A stretch of DNA of 64,000 bases from Channa striata (Eukaryota; Chordata; Actinopteri; Anabantiformes; Channidae): assembly GCA_033026295.1 (NCBI GenBank), contig CM065182.1, positions 1,054,001 to 1,118,000 of the forward strand, given 5' to 3'. Positions 45,546 through 58,769 of this stretch are shown piece after piece. The translations under genes were made by a program, and so were the position numbers. The number at the start of each line of letters is the position of its first letter. Positions within the stretch are counted from its first letter, which is position 1. The notes under the pieces were generated by a model. It was not told the DNA's origin. It saw only the letters and a program-made list of their open reading frames with translations, and did not search any database.

Positions 45546-48500
45546 ACACTTGATACTAATAAACCAACTTTATATCCCTTATATCACCTGGTGGTAATGG
45601 GGGCCAAGCCATATTTGCCTAATTCTTTGAGGTAAAAAATGATGTTGGAAGTTTCCTGTGAATCCGTTCCTCTAAACTGGACTCGGGGACCTGACTGGAC
45701 GAGATGGACATTGTAGGTCTGACTGTGTCTAACCGATATGTTTCTTTTCAGTGTTTCAGGATGTCTTGTTTTCCTCTGGAGCGTCTCCTCTGAGGCCGAG
45801 AGCCATTTCCTCTTCCTGTCTCTCGAATCCTGCTGAAGTTTTTCTGAGACGTAACATTACAATAGATAAAGAAAACTTCAAGTGAAAGACAGGATATTGT
45901 AGTAAAACACTGCTGCTTTTACTCAGTTCTACTGCTTGTGCCATTATTTTACCAACTGTAAATGTTAGTTTGACCAGCACACCATATGATGTTTATGGAA
46001 TTTTCAGAGTGGGGCCTCAGCTATAAGATAATTTTGTAAATATGTTTTTCATAATTGCAGACATAGAAGAAATAACGGAATAAATAAATGTTTTTTGCAA
46101 ATGTTGCAGTGAAAATGTAGTTTTCTACTGTGTTAACTAGTGTAGAACACCAAAAGTCTGATCCTCTTTCGAAAGGGCAAAAATAGAAAAACAAATAATT
46201 TTTTGTAACATAAAATTTAATGCTTATTTTAAGCTACAAATGTTCCTACAGCTGAGCGACGCAAACGTTTGCAGTGATACAATTTCTTAAAGCCACGGCA
46301 GCTTGCAAAGATGTTTGGAGATCACGGCAGCACATAAATGGCAGATCTGTAGATGTGGGCAGCTGTAGAGAAGCTTAGTAATGTTTGGCATGAAGGATGC
46401 AAATTTAACCCCCTAATAATATTGATAATGCACATTCAGCGAGAACAAATGTTCTTTCCTCGCCATCATCAGGAAATTATAATAAAATTCAGACAATTCT
46501 ATCATTGCAAATATTTGCCCCTTGATAAATCAATTGAAAACTAATTTCTAATGAAGGAACATTAGTACTAGCTAAATGTGCATTAAATATTCCATAGATT
46601 AAAACAATGTTACAAACTTAATGTTTTACAATACGGGGGTGTAAACTTTTGCACCTGACTCTTCTGTGCCGAGGTAAACTACTTTTTAAATTTCACATTC
46701 AACAGAAACAAAACCAAGCCCCACCGGAGTCAGCAGAAACACAGCAGCGCATCACTCAGAATACGTTTTCTTTTCTCGTGAGTAAGAACTTCTTCATCCA
46801 TCACGTCAGGCTTAATCCGGACCTCCTGACTGTGGCCCTGCACTGACTCTCGCGTGTATTGTCTATTATATGAGAACCTCATGATGCAGGCGAGTCTGAA
46901 TTAAGCCCAAACAAAGATGGACAGCCTCAAGATTTCATCATTACTGCACTCAATACCAACCAGTTCACTTCATAATCCTTTAAATATTCAAATCAAATGA
47001 AATGAACTTTCTTCAATAAAAATCAATGAAGATAACATAGCGATATTCATTACTATTCAGCTGTGATGTGCATTTTTATACTGATAACACCGTTTAGTGC
47101 ACCTACAGTAAGACCCTAATCAGTCCGAACCGGTTTCATTGAAACATACATTTTTAAAAAGCAGCTTGTCACGTCTTTGATATTAGGTAACCACTAAATC
47201 ACTGCCCTTAATCTAATCACTAAGGTCTGCTACCAATATTTATTTCTCCGAAGGTCTCCATTGAAAAATGGACAGGTGAAGTGTGTCTGCTCTGGCTCTG
47301 ATGGACTATTGTCAATCAAACAAAGACCCTAGTGTGTCCACGAGACACTGGAGAGATCATCGAGAGCACTCGAATCGGGACAGTCTGGTTGTCTGCTGAC
47401 AGTCATCGGGCGAGTTTACTTAATTGAGAGGAGGGGTCCTGAAAAAACACGCACAACAGAAACCCGACATGCTCCACAAAACAAAAGCAGCGCACAACAG
47501 GTACAGAGAGTGACGCTCTCTCTGTGGGTTTATTGCAGGGTTTTCCACCGTGTTAAAGTCCAGGTCCCTTGTTAAGACTTCCCAGGAAGCGCTCATTATT
47601 ATGGTGATCATCATGCAGCATCATTTTACTGTCAAATCATTTTTCTGAGCACAGGTGCACACCAGATAGAGCTCAAGTATTGTCCTGCAGGCTGGGTGCA
47701 GTTATACATTAACAGCTTTCCCACAGTGTGTGTGTCTAAATGTGCTGATATAGAATTTCACTGTATTTAAAAAGAAATCTCCTGTGGTCAGTATCTCTGT
47801 GTATTATTCTTACAATACAGTTAAAATGCTAAGAGAATAAAGCTGTAAAGTGATAATTAACTCATATACTCACGATAACACTTCATTTAAGTTAAGAAAA
47901 CTCTAGGTTTACCTTTTACAAGGTATTTCTATTAATTGGTTTATTATTATTCCATCTGTAAGTTGACATTTGGCACTGGACATGCGAGTCCGTTCACTGT
48001 GCATGAATAACAGGCTCACAGCAGTAACGAACCTTCTCTCAGTCCACGCGCTTCACGACGCTGCTGCTACTGGGAGGGGTTCTCTTTACATTGGCCAATA
48101 TGCAACGTTAAAGATTCGAAGGAAAATCCCTGATGATCTCGAATGATAAATAATCAAGATGCAGCTCATGTCAGAACACCAGTGTTCAGGGTTCAGTTCG
48201 AGGCTTTGAACTGGGGTTTTCAGACTATTACTGCCTTTCAACCCCAAGTAAAACAGGCTTCTGAAATCCCACGGGTAAAAAAACGAAACTAACAAAAATC
48301 ACGTCTTTGCCCTTGCACTTCCTCATTTTACTAAATGTGTTCAGATTACGTGAAGCCTACTTCAGCCCACCTCAACAGTCATCACACAATGTCCCGACAA
48401 AGACCGGCACGCGCCGTCTTTCCCCAAAAGGCACGGACTGGCTTCACGAGGAGTGAAATGAAGTACAAAATGAGCAGTGCCATTAACATTGTTTCGTCAC

Positions 48501-49518
48501 CCTCTATGACGTTCTCTAAACTATATACAGCACTTTTATAGACAAAAGAATTTATCCAGCCCAGATGTGGCACTGTGGAGACATGCCCCTGGTCAGTCAG
48601 TCAAGACAGGACAAATTATGACTGTAATAGTCTAAACTGTAATACTGAGCATCATTTTACACACAGATATTTTGCAGTTTTGCTATAGCATGACAAATAC
48701 AAACGCAAAGAGAACTACAACATGGAAGCTCTGGAACCGAAGTTCTGTTATCGAATATATCAAGGACTACAAGGGAAATCAGACTTGGGCAGTGTTGTGT
48801 TGTTGACATCTTGCAGATCTTTAGGACACAGAGTTCGACAAAAAAACGTAGATATAAGTGACAGAGAGAAGCATCTGACGGTCAGAGGAAAAAATATATC
48901 CTTTTATTCCAGATAATCATTAGACAAAACTCCCTCCAGTTTCAAAGGTGTTTCAAAAATCTTGATAGTCTCTTAATGTCGTCAACAGCTGGATAACCAA
49001 AAATATCCATCAGGTGCACACGAATAATCCAGAGAAAGAAAGACGATGACAGGACATGTCTCGCTGGTTTGGGGTAATATTTGATTACACGTGTTGTTCC
49101 TTTAAAAAGACACTAAAACTCTCATAAATACTGTAATTTTATACAGAGCTCTTCCTACTATGGAAATAGTGAAATGATTAGTCTGCCCACAAGATGGGCA
49201 TGTATGGATATGTGTTCTGTTTTCTGGCAGGTTTGGGTGAAAACTGTTTCACTGTGCTGCTGAAACTCAAGCACAGTTTTATTAAAATCAGTAGGAACTG
49301 AACTAGCCAAATCTCCCAAAACACGATGACGCTGCAGATGTGAGAACACAGGCAGCGTTGGAATGTTGGTTAAAAAAGTTTCACCTGCAGAGGTGACGAA
49401 AGGCATCACTTCCTACTTTATGTCCATGTGGCGACTTGATGAGTTCAGATATGTCAGAGACCGAACAAATGTCCTCACTGTGGGTGGTGTTTAAAAAGTC
49501 GACAGACCAGGGGGCTGC
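45546..49518. other. Intergenic DNA between rhog and pgap2, and pgap2 3' UTR
   Basis: No exon is recognised. A GGGGGTGTAAACTTTTGCACC string at 46634-46654 resembles the end of a DNA-transposon relic. Minus-strand AATAAA motifs at 49278-49283 and 48903-48908 are candidate pgap2 poly(A) signals. Confidence 0.35.
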
Positions 49519-52500
49519 TCAGTATCGTTTGTCCTCAGGCGGCGTGGCCACGATCACCTCTTTGCTCCCAAAGTCCCAGAAGGCCGTCATGTGGAAGGCC
49601 ATGTTGGAAAAGACCACCAGGTACTCACAGAGGGCAAACAGGGTGTAGACTGGAGGACGGGAAACAGAGGGTTTCTGCAGGTTGACTCAGTAATATTTCA
49701 TATTACATTTTCGTGTCGTGAACCTGTCCGAAGACGAAGGGTCGACAGAAAAGTGGCACGACTGTCTTGCCTGAAGTTATTCCCACGTTTTCTGAGCTTC
49801 CCAGCGGTGTGTGATGACAACTTTTAATTGTACAAGTCATTACACTTACCTTGACTTGGAGAAAAACTACCAATAAATAAAACCAAAACATTTTTGATCT
49901 TGCCACAAATTAGAAATGAACTTTTTCTTTAAAGATTATGTTCACAATTACATCTTTGTATGTCAATCAATGTAAGTATCTTAATTCTACTTTGTGTAAC
50001 TGAACACACACAAATGTTACACGACAGATCAAATATGATTTTTTTTCTAAAAACAGCGGTTTCCCCTTCCTAATTAAAACAGTATGTACGGTATTTCTAT
50101 TTCTAATTTCTGAATAAAGAAGGTTTAGGGTTCTTCGGACCACAGTTGCCACAGATTCACAGCTTTTACCTCGATGAATCTGTAAACAAATATTTCTACA
50201 ATATGAACGCTCTAAATATTACTTTCTACCCTGGATTTATCCTGACAAACTAGTTCAGACAATGAGGAGAATCCAACACTTACTTCCTGGTTCACAGTAC
50301 TTGTTGTGTCGTCTGAAGAAGTAATAGGCAACCAGACAACAGCTGCTGTTGAACAGGAACAGACGCATTTTCCACCGATACGACGTCATTTCCTGAGAGG
50401 GAGAGAGTCTCAATGTTACTGATCTATAAATAATTAGTATTGAACATTCCAGTACAGCTGGAGCGGAGTGGTTTAATTCCCAAAGTCGTCAACACACAAC
50501 ATGTAAATCCAGAAATACTTTGAATAGAAACCTAAGAGATAAAATTAACAAATATTGGCCTTTGGTTGTTTGACATTACCAACAGCCACTAATAATACAT
50601 CTGACAGCGGATTGTTATGGACACTGCATGCTAAATGCAGATTTATTCATTTCAGCGTAAAGTACAATGACATTAAATTAACGGTCGAACACATTGTTGG
50701 TGCCTGGCTAATTTTATTACCAGCGTTGCTGATGTGCAACTGGATCCCAGCTCGGCTGGACATGCAGAGCAGAATGGAGGCCTTTATGTTTGTGGTGTCC
50801 ATTTTTACCTTTATGAACTGAATGATAATCAATTTTCCTCTAAATAAGAACCTCCATTTCAGCCTGTCTGACACCTGGTATAAAACACCTGCTTCCTTTG
50901 CACAGCTGCTTTATTATGGATACTGTCACCAATAAATAAAGGCCAGAAATGACTTCTTTTGGTTTGCACTAGCAACCAAATAAAATATGTCACTGTTAAA
51001 AACTATTATTCATAATAAAGTTTGTTCTTTAAATTTGTATGATGTCCTGCTCAAGTTTTCACCTGTGACCTATGAGTAATCCTTACCAGAATTGTCATAC
51101 ATCTATTACTTATCTAGTCTGAGTAGCACAACTTATTCTGAAAACAACGTGGTACTGCAGGCTCAGAGCAGGTTCCGAATAAATTATTAAAACACAAGGC
51201 GGTCGCTTTAAATCAGCTGCTGAAGGTTTCCTGGAAGCACATCTGTCTCGTCATGTGACCGACTGATCGATGCCTCTGTGTGAACAACCCCCAACACAGA
51301 TTCTGTCAGCAGTGTGTGTGTGTGTGTGTTGTATGTTCTCTCTTCCGATACTGAAAGAGGGAAGAACCAAAATAATGTTTGACTCACACGTTAAAGTTGG
51401 AACTCTATTTCCTGCTCAACTGGGAGACCCTGAAACCCTGAAACCACATCAGTATTTGACACGTTGGGTTTCTGCTCGGCTCAGATCGTTTCAACTCTTT
51501 TAATAATGTGGCGCTAAAAACAGGATCATAATCTGGACTTCCTTATTCTTTTATTAGTTTTTGAAAACAGTGCATCACAATACATTTGTTTGTAGCCATG
51601 TGTGGGAAAGGGACAGAGCCTGTGTTCGATAACACATTCTCAAGGACCAGAGATAATCTCTACAAACACCTAAAAACCTTCACGAATGCTCTTGGAACCC
51701 CGTCACATACCAATTTTGATACTGTATCTGAAATCCTGGATCAGCAGCAGCTAATCAATCAGAAGCTGGAAGCTAATTGGAAAACAAGCAGGGCTCTGTA
51801 TGTTCTTAACAATATATCCCCAAATACCACAAATCATCCCTACAAACTTCCATGACTTCTCCTAAATACTCCTCAAGACCAACATTATACGCCTTTACTT
51901 CACGTTCGCAACCTCACAAAAGCGGACTGAGGAACAGTAAAAACATCTACAAGAGCCAAACAACCTTTTAAAAGATCTCAGAATCCTCCTGGAGAACTGT
52001 GAGCTAAATAAAACCATCTAGGACGTCCTTGAAGGAACTCTAAAACCTCCTCAAGCACCTTGGGGATTTTTAAGGACGCCTGAAGAGTCTCCATGTGTTT
52101 CTGCAAGTGTTTTGTGGCGCCTGAGCCAAACTCTGAGCAGATGACGATCAGCTGCCCTGCAGCACCACCAGCAGGTGGGATCCCTCAGCCCTGCTCTCAG
52201 CAGTTCACACGCTCCATTTAAAGACTGGCCTGCATGTCAGGGCTTCAGCACTTAAATAAAATGTGGTAGACGGCAGACGCACGTTGATTTTAATGTCCTC
52301 TCTCATGAGGGCTTTGGCAGAACAGGCGTGGCCTTTGAAAACATCTAACACACCAACCTGAGAGCTTTTCTGCATAAAGTTCATTATGTGGATTTTATCA
52401 TTTTATTTTGATATTTTTTATTTATTTTCCTAAAGATTTTTTGTTCTAACTTTTGCACCAACTATTATGAAGTAATTACTTTTATCTGAGCTTCGCATGG

Positions 52501-54722
52501 AAATTACCAATTAAAACAATAAATAATAACCATGTATCATCTTTTTGCCACTCGGCCCAGAAGGAAACACGATTTCCAGTTTAATATTTTGATGTTCCTA
52601 TTTTTTACCTCAGATCTGATCATGTGTGACTGGTGTTTCATATCATTTTGGACATTTTAAGGAATTTATTGGTTAATTACTCGGATATTAAATGTCAGAC
52701 ATGAATGAAACAGAAACTCAAATCATTTTTTTACCTCTGGGTTCATGTAGTATCTCCTGATCACGTGCCACAGTCTGCATGTGATAAGCATGTGCAGCAG
52801 CGAGCTCGCTATGAACACGATGAAACCGTTTTTATGAACATCTGCAGAGACAAACAGGCCGTTAGAACTTTCAGTGAACAAAGTGTGACAGCACAGTGCC
52901 TGTAAAAACTACTCACCACCTTGGATGTTTCACACTTTTAATGAGGTTCTAAATCAAACATGATGTAATTGTGAACTACATATGACACAAGTATAACAAA
53001 TTCTGATGCTGCCACCCACATGTTTCACAGATTAGATAAAGTTTGTATGATGGGATGTAGAGTTTGAACATTGACCAAACATAATGTTTGCCATTAAAAA
53101 CCTCTTCTTTGGTTTCTTCCACTGGCCTTCTGGTTTGTCCACATGCTCTTAAACAAACTGCAGACAGAAGTCGATGTTATTTTTGGTGAGGAGCCGCTTC
53201 ATCCTTTTACACACTAAGAAGTGTGTCATTTTGGTCTAATTAACTGAAATGTGTCATCTTTATCTAGCCTTAGAATTTATGGAAAAATCTGGTCATATTT
53301 ATGCAGAAATAGGAGATAATTCTAGAGGGCTCACAAACTAAGAAAAACACTATAGTGATAAACTTTGTCCACACACTGATTAAAGTTCTGATTCTTGGCA
53401 ATAATATACTAAATATGATTAATGGCTATATTGTTTTTTCACAAAAACTAAACATTCTTGTTTTATTATATCAATTATATCAATAAGCCATTTTAAAACT
53501 TGTGAACCTTTTGTCCTCCTCACATTTTTTCTTTATCAAAATGTATATTATTGGTTATTAAATCAGCCACAGCAAACACCCTTTTAAAAGTGGCTTACTG
53601 CAGCAGACAACCTCTCTCCCGCGGTCAGATTTAAATCCCTGCTGAGGGGGCCTGACCCCGCTGGTGACTGATATCATACTCACTGTACGTTTCGGTGGAA
53701 GACACGTATGTGAGCAGCAGCAGGCCGGTGTTTTCGGCGACACTGCAGAGTAGAGCCAGGCCGCTCAGCAGCAGCTCCGGCAGCCTCTTCGCGAAGCGAC
53801 CACGGTAGAAGTTGAAATAAGCAGCAGAGACCAGGAAGCGGGGCGCCGAATGCAGGCCGATGCAGCAGCGCCAGATGTAGCGCTCCGGCACGCGGCTGAT
53901 GGCCGAGCTGATGGACGGGAGGTAGTTCGAGACCTGGTTTGTAAGAAAACGCACAAATGCTAATTTCAGCTTTTCTACCAAGGCAAGGATCTACTCAGAC
54001 ATCATTCAAGTTTATATCTTTGAAACGTATCTTTCTGGTCTTTTTAGGCATTTCACATACTTAAACAATTTGAAAGTGTTACAAATCATTTAGTAAATAA
54101 CCTCATGTTAATAAAAAAGACTGTGAATGGTCTCTCCATTTAACGTTATAAACCTCAGTTCAGCCTTTAAAACCTCTATGTGGTTCAAATGTAAAATTAT
54201 TTATAAATGTAAAAACAAGCGATGAAATGTATGTAATTATAAATGCCTTATATTTGATGCCTTTTATCGTGTTTTATGATTTTTGTTAGGACTTATCAGA
54301 TCGGAATCCCTCTTAAATGTCTCTTGGATTCATAAATAAACAAGTGACTCTGCATATATATGGTGAAAATTTCAATTTTTTAAAGAAAATAAATAATTTA
54401 TTGCTTTAAAAACATGTTTAATCGTCATTACCCTTCATATTAGCTCTAAATAAAAAAGGTAATTTTACATAATTTATATGGGCAAACAAAACGCCTCTCA
54501 CATTTTTTCACGTACACTTTCCGGATGCACGTACAGTTTGTAGTTACTGTAAGAACTTACCTGACAGTGTGTGTATGTCGCATCCTCAAAGTGGTACCAA
54601 AGTGAAATGGTGAGACAGGCGATGAGGCCGGTCAGGGGGAGCAGAACTGTCCCCAAAACGAAGCTGGTGAACCGGAGCTGGATGAGGGGCCGGTCCAGGT
54701 TGGTGTACGGCCCCTGGAGCAT
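49519..54722 (-). CDS. pgap2: Post-GPI attachment to proteins 2 (GPI lipid remodelling), five coding exons, 252 aa
   Basis: Exons in transcript order: 54722-54561 (exon body from 54734), 53933-53684, 52841-52735, 50392-50284 and 49649-49519. The phases agree throughout and the product has 252 aa, against about 254 in human. PGAP2 is a Golgi/ER multi-pass membrane protein needed to reacylate the GPI anchor with a saturated chain. Recognisable stretches: LIQLRFTSFVLGTVLLPL (first membrane segment), YLPSISSAIS followed by ERYIWRCCIGLHSAPRFLVS, LLLLTYVSSTETY, NGFIVFIASSLLHML, YRWKMRLFLFNSS, HNKYCEPGIYTLFA, and SNMAFHMTAFWDFGSKE, ending EDKRY. Each matches human PGAP2 in order. Several hydrophobic segments fit the Frag1/DRAM/Sfk1 family. 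The gene converges on rhog, as in human. The first intron holds a nested transposon. Confidence 0.95.
51300..51335. repeat. GT microsatellite
   Basis: A short TG tract lies in the pgap2 intron between coding exons 3 and 4. Confidence 0.7.
51600..52135. repeat. Degenerate CTACAAACACCTAAAAACC array
   Basis: Irregular units of roughly 30-40 bases (AAACACCTAAAAACCTTCACG, AAATCCTGGATCAGC, CTCTAAAACCTCCTCAAGC) suggest an eroded minisatellite in a pgap2 intron. An 89-codon open frame across the first half has no recognisable domain and is not called a gene. Confidence 0.35.
52885..53010. mobile_element. Possible DNA-transposon (MITE-like) relic
   Basis: ACAGTGCCTGTAAAAACTAC followed by TCACCACCTTGGATGTTTCACA resembles the ends of common fish DNA transposons (CAGTGCCTTGCAAAAGTATTCA type). 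The matching far end was not identified. It lies just upstream of pgap2 coding exon 3 in transcript order. Confidence 0.35.
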
Positions 54723-55251
54723 CCTGGACTGACTCTACAGAGGACGAGATGTGACACAAGCTTACAATTTCTACCACATAATCAGCATTTTTAACTCAGT
54801 CGAATGTTCATCTCATCAAATGTTCTTGGGTGGGATGAACACTGAAGCCGTTCAGCCCAAAACCCAAAGAAATTTTGTTCACTGCAACAAACACAAACAT
54901 TGGATAATCTAAAGCGTAGCCCAAACACATGTCAATAAAGCACTTTTATTAACTTTTTTGTTGACTCGTCTCATTTTGAGAATTGTTTAATTCTCTGCAG
55001 GAGGAACAACTGATGATGTCAGTTTGAGCTCTGCCTAACTGTGATGGATCACAGAGAATAATGACCAACACAATCATTAACCAAAGTCCTCCAGTAAAAA
55101 ATGTAAACAGGTATATCAGCAAACTTCTGCCACGCAGAACTCACTAAACTTTTCTGCCTTGTGATAAATGTAAATACCTTTTACTGGGACGGGTTCTTTG
55201 AGTTAATAATCTGAGCACTTACTCCACGACGGCCCAACACCTCTAATGAAC

Positions 55252-55800
55252 ACGTCAAAAGTATTGGAACAGTGAGGCCAATTCAATTTCAATTCAATTC
55301 AATTCAACTTTATTTATATAGCGCCAATTTACAACAAGGTCATCTCAGGAAAGTCAAGACTATACAAACAGGTAGAGAAAACCCAACAAATCCCCCTTGA
55401 GCAAGCCATAGGCAACAATTCCTTTATTGTTCCTGGAGACTGAAAACTTTTTTTATTAGGATCTGACACACAGCTTATTACTAGCACCTTCAGTCTTAAC
55501 TCACCCATTTTTCACGTGGGCAAAAGTATTGGAACAGATGAAGAAGTCTTAATATTTAGTTGCAATAACTGCATCAGGCCTGGGACCCGCTGACGTCAGG
55601 CCCGGGGTTACCTCCGGTCACTGACCGGGCCTTCACTTCCTGTCCCTGCTCAGCTCCTTTGTGAGCTCGGGGTCATTGTTTGTTTGGGTCTTTCTTTAGA
55701 AATGAAGCTGAAACCTTCATCGCTCGGTGTCAAACCCAAATGTTCCGCTCTACAGCACAAAGGAAGCGCTTGTCCTCACTCTTCCAATACTTTTGGAGTA
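55252..55800. mobile_element. Non-autonomous DNA transposon with CAAAAGTATTGGAA termini
   Basis: The left end carries TCAAAAGTATTGGAACAG (about 55255) and the right end its inverse, CTTCCAATACTTTTGGAG (55781-55798). A second direct copy, GCAAAAGTATTGGAACAG, lies inside at about 55520. A LINE tail is inserted near the left end. It lies in the first intron of pgap2, within about 150 bases of the non-coding first exon. No transposase frame is seen. Confidence 0.65.
55281..55422 (-). mobile_element. LINE 3' tail inserted in the DNA transposon
   Basis: The minus strand reads the end of the L2/CR1-like 3' UTR (GCTCAAGGGGGATTTGTTGGG, then GTTGTAAATTGGCGCTATAT) and ends in several AATTG/TTGAA units. 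These units are the typical terminal microsatellite of this family. The piece is 5'-truncated. Confidence 0.75.
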
Positions 55801-55950
55801 TGTTGTTGTTGTTCTCTCAAACTGACTGAAGCCACAGTTGGGTCAGAACACGTGACACTTTACCTGCACAGGTGAGCCTGTGGCTAATGTCGCGCCCCCG
55901 GACCTACGCTCACAGTTTGTGGCTAACAGTTAGCCTGGAACCGCACTCAC

Positions 55951-56330
55951 CTCTACAGCTCTGCGGACTGACTCCACCGGCTCCTCGGCGACTTCACACC
56001 CATTTAACCGTTGTTAGCTGGTGTTTCGCGGCGTAGCCTAACGAGCTAAGGCTAACGCTGCTAGCTTCGGCAGCGGCTCCAGCGTCATAATTCGCTCATG
56101 TGAGCGACGGACCTGAATCTAACGCAGGATGTGACTAAACCCGTTTAAAAACCCTTGTAAATACTTATTTACAAATGCTCGGATCAGATTAATGTTGCTT
56201 ACACACTATGTGTGTGTATATCTTCTAAAAGTCTAACAGTTCTCTGCTTGACTCCCCTCGGTGTGTCGCTCCGTTCGCCGGTATCCGGCAAGCTAAAAGA
56301 GGCTAGCAGCTTCCGGTCATGGGACACCTT
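55951..56330 (-). promoter_or_regulatory. pgap2: pgap2 non-coding first exon and CpG-rich promoter
   Basis: The first coding exon of pgap2 starts after CTCTGTAG at 54735, so a 5' UTR exon is required. A clear donor (GCTGTAGAG before GTGAGTGC) ends a CpG-rich exon at 55951. The CpG-rich tract extends to about 56330 and includes GCTTCCGGTCATG near 56309-56321, an ETS/YY1-type motif. The exact start is unknown. Confidence 0.6.
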
Positions 56331-57149
56331 CAGAATAAAAGCCTCTACCGTAAATCCGGCTAAGTCAGTACATTTCCATAATTGCTGATCTCACATTCAG
56401 CTGCTTTGCTTGTTCTGAGCTTTATTGTATAAATCTTCTAAAGTATTATTATAAATATAGGTTTCCATTCGCATTAAGAATTATAACGCAATTAGCCCAT
56501 AAACCATTGATTAGTAAAAAATCAACGATGCAAATTTCTGTAATGACTGAATGCACTTACAATGTGCTGGCCTGAATGCTGGAAAACACAGGGACAATTT
56601 ACAAGAAATATAGTAAACGTTTTCTCCTTTTAACAGGTTAACATCGGTGTGATGGTGTGGAACATGACATTTTTATTACTTTTAAATAAGAATATTAAAG
56701 GAATAATAAACTTAGTCAATATAATCAATTCTATTAACGGGTGTAATCAGGTTTTTCAGGTGATAGTAAAAAATTAAAATTAATCGTTAAATTTGTGTAC
56801 TTGTTCTCCTCCAAAACTGCAGATGGGATGATTTCGCTCCCTCTGACTATTAAACAATAAGACATCTGTACTACATAAAGTCTTTGTGTGTGTGGTTTGT
56901 CATTTTTACAATCAGGACTCCTCAACCTAAAGACTGTAGAATCAGTGACATGTTTAGAATACTTATCAAACCCATCAATCTAAAGGACAATTTATTAAGG
57001 TAACACACTGTTGATGTGGCTTGTCTGCAGAGAGTTGGTGTTTGAATCTTATTTGATTGTAGATTTTCTTAAGCTTTAAATTTTCTGATTTTATTTGTGT
57101 CGTGTATTTTAATCATTGTAAATCCCTGTAATAGTCAAACACATCACAT
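56331..57149. other. AT-rich intergenic DNA upstream of pgap2
   Basis: No exon, transposon or tandem repeat is recognised in this stretch. Confidence 0.3.
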
Positions 57150-57840
57150 ATTGTTAGAATAAAGAAGTGCATAGACTTTGTATTTGTTTTTCAGCAGATG
57201 CCAGAGAGCGAGGATTCCTCCTGTAAACCACAGAGCACAGTCAGCAGACATCTCTGCATCATTCTCCATCTGTCCATGGAGACACGAAGAAACTGGCGAG
57301 GACATGAAGAACATTCTGTTATCGGTCAACACTTGAAGCTGGATGAGTTTTGTTGCTCCAAACCTTCTAGTTAGTTCTAGTCCTGCTGCTATAGGCTCAG
57401 ACTGCTGGGGGACCAACCCCTGATGGACTGAGACACTTTCCTCCTCTCAGCCACATTTATATGTCACAACTGTAGGACATTAACTCTGTTTCTTCTTTCT
57501 CCCTCTTTCTGTCCCTGTCCTCAGGTGTCCCTGGTTTTGGAGCTACTGGTCCTACCAACCTGCCCACTTTTTTCCACTCAGCCCAAAGGCCGCCCATCCT
57601 GAGCCTGGTTCTGTTGGAGGTTTCTTCTGTTAAAGGGAGTTTTTCCTCTCCACTGTTGCCTGTAGCTGCTCAAGGGGGATTTGTTGGCTTTTCTTTAAAT
57701 GTCTGTATAGTCTGGACTTTATTATGTAAAGTGCCTCGAGATGACTTTGTTAAGATAAGACAAACCTTTATTTGTCCCACAATGGGGAAAAATATGAATT
57801 GGTACTATATAAATAAATTTGAATTGAATGTCACCGCGAC
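57150..57840 (+). mobile_element. LINE 3' UTR (L2/CR1 type), with a nested short repeat
   Basis: The plus strand carries the conserved 3' UTR of the same family seen at 7.75 and 55.28 kb: GCTATAGGCTCAGACTGCTG, CCTGGTTTTGGAGCTACTGG, GTTCTGTTGGAGGTTTCTTC and CTCAAGGGGGATTTGTTGGC. It ends TATATAAATAAATTTGAATTG. A piece near 57750-57790 (AAGATAAGACAAACCTTTAT) belongs to another repeat and interrupts it. No coding part remains. Confidence 0.75.
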
Positions 57841-58769
57841 ATTTTGTGCTGTCAGGGTCTCACTGTATTTACAGACCAAGTAAAGAGTACACAGAGACTG
57901 CTATAGAGTTTTTATTATATGCATGTAACAAAAATAGAAAGTCATGTGTAAAAGCTGTTCAAAATACTTGAATAACTGTTGATTTAGTTTGCATGGTTTT
58001 ACCTACATCAGACTACTGTTTGACTAACTACAACTCGGACAAAGTTGCAGGAAATATCACAAATACATTTGACTTGAAATGATTTGGTTGTTTCAAATAC
58101 TAAGTACTGAGTTAACAGTATACCTAAATTAAATTTCAAGTACTGAATGGTTTTTTAGTTATGTAAAGTAAAAACTAAGTGTAAGATTAACTAATTAGAA
58201 TTTACACTATGGTTAAGTGTACCATGATTTTTCTCAGACCATTTTCAGTTATTGTATTTGTCAGGGGTAAGGGTTAAACCCAACAGCTGAGTTTGACTGC
58301 TGGACAGAAAGCTGGGTGAGTGGGTTGACAGAGGGCTGAACAAAGACAGACAAGGCGCAAGAATAAAAAGACAATAAATCAAAGGGGTTCAAGGCAGGGG
58401 TGAGGAGAGTATTATTTGAAATTTGCAGATGAAATAAAAAAAGCTTTTTACATTTGTACTAAGAAACAACTTTAAGTCCATTTCTATGACATGTTTTCCA
58501 TGTGTCTTTTTTTAATACATTTTCATATTAAGTTTCTGTAACCAATCTGTGTATTCTTCCTGTCTCCCATCATTTCTAATGAAACCCAAACAGATCACTC
58601 CAACAATTATCTTTAACTGTGTCTATCAGACACACATTATCAAAGTACAGACTTTACCACTGCAATGTCACGTCCTTCTCAGAGTTTAATCTAATGTCAC
58701 TGAATAAAAACGAAATGTGACTCCGACATTCTGACCACCGGGAACAACCCGCACACACACTGTCACGGT
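57841..58769. other. Intergenic DNA and probable gimap 3' UTR
   Basis: AT-rich DNA with no coding signal. The part next to 58769 should hold the 3' untranslated region of the minus-strand GIMAP gene. Confidence 0.35.

Noticed and set aside
45233..45553. 106-codon hydrophobic frame resembling a membrane protein
   Set aside because: T-rich degenerate minisatellite; hydrophobicity follows from base composition.
51586..51855. 89-codon plus-strand frame
   Set aside because: No recognisable domain, no splice context, and it overlaps an eroded tandem array in a pgap2 intron.
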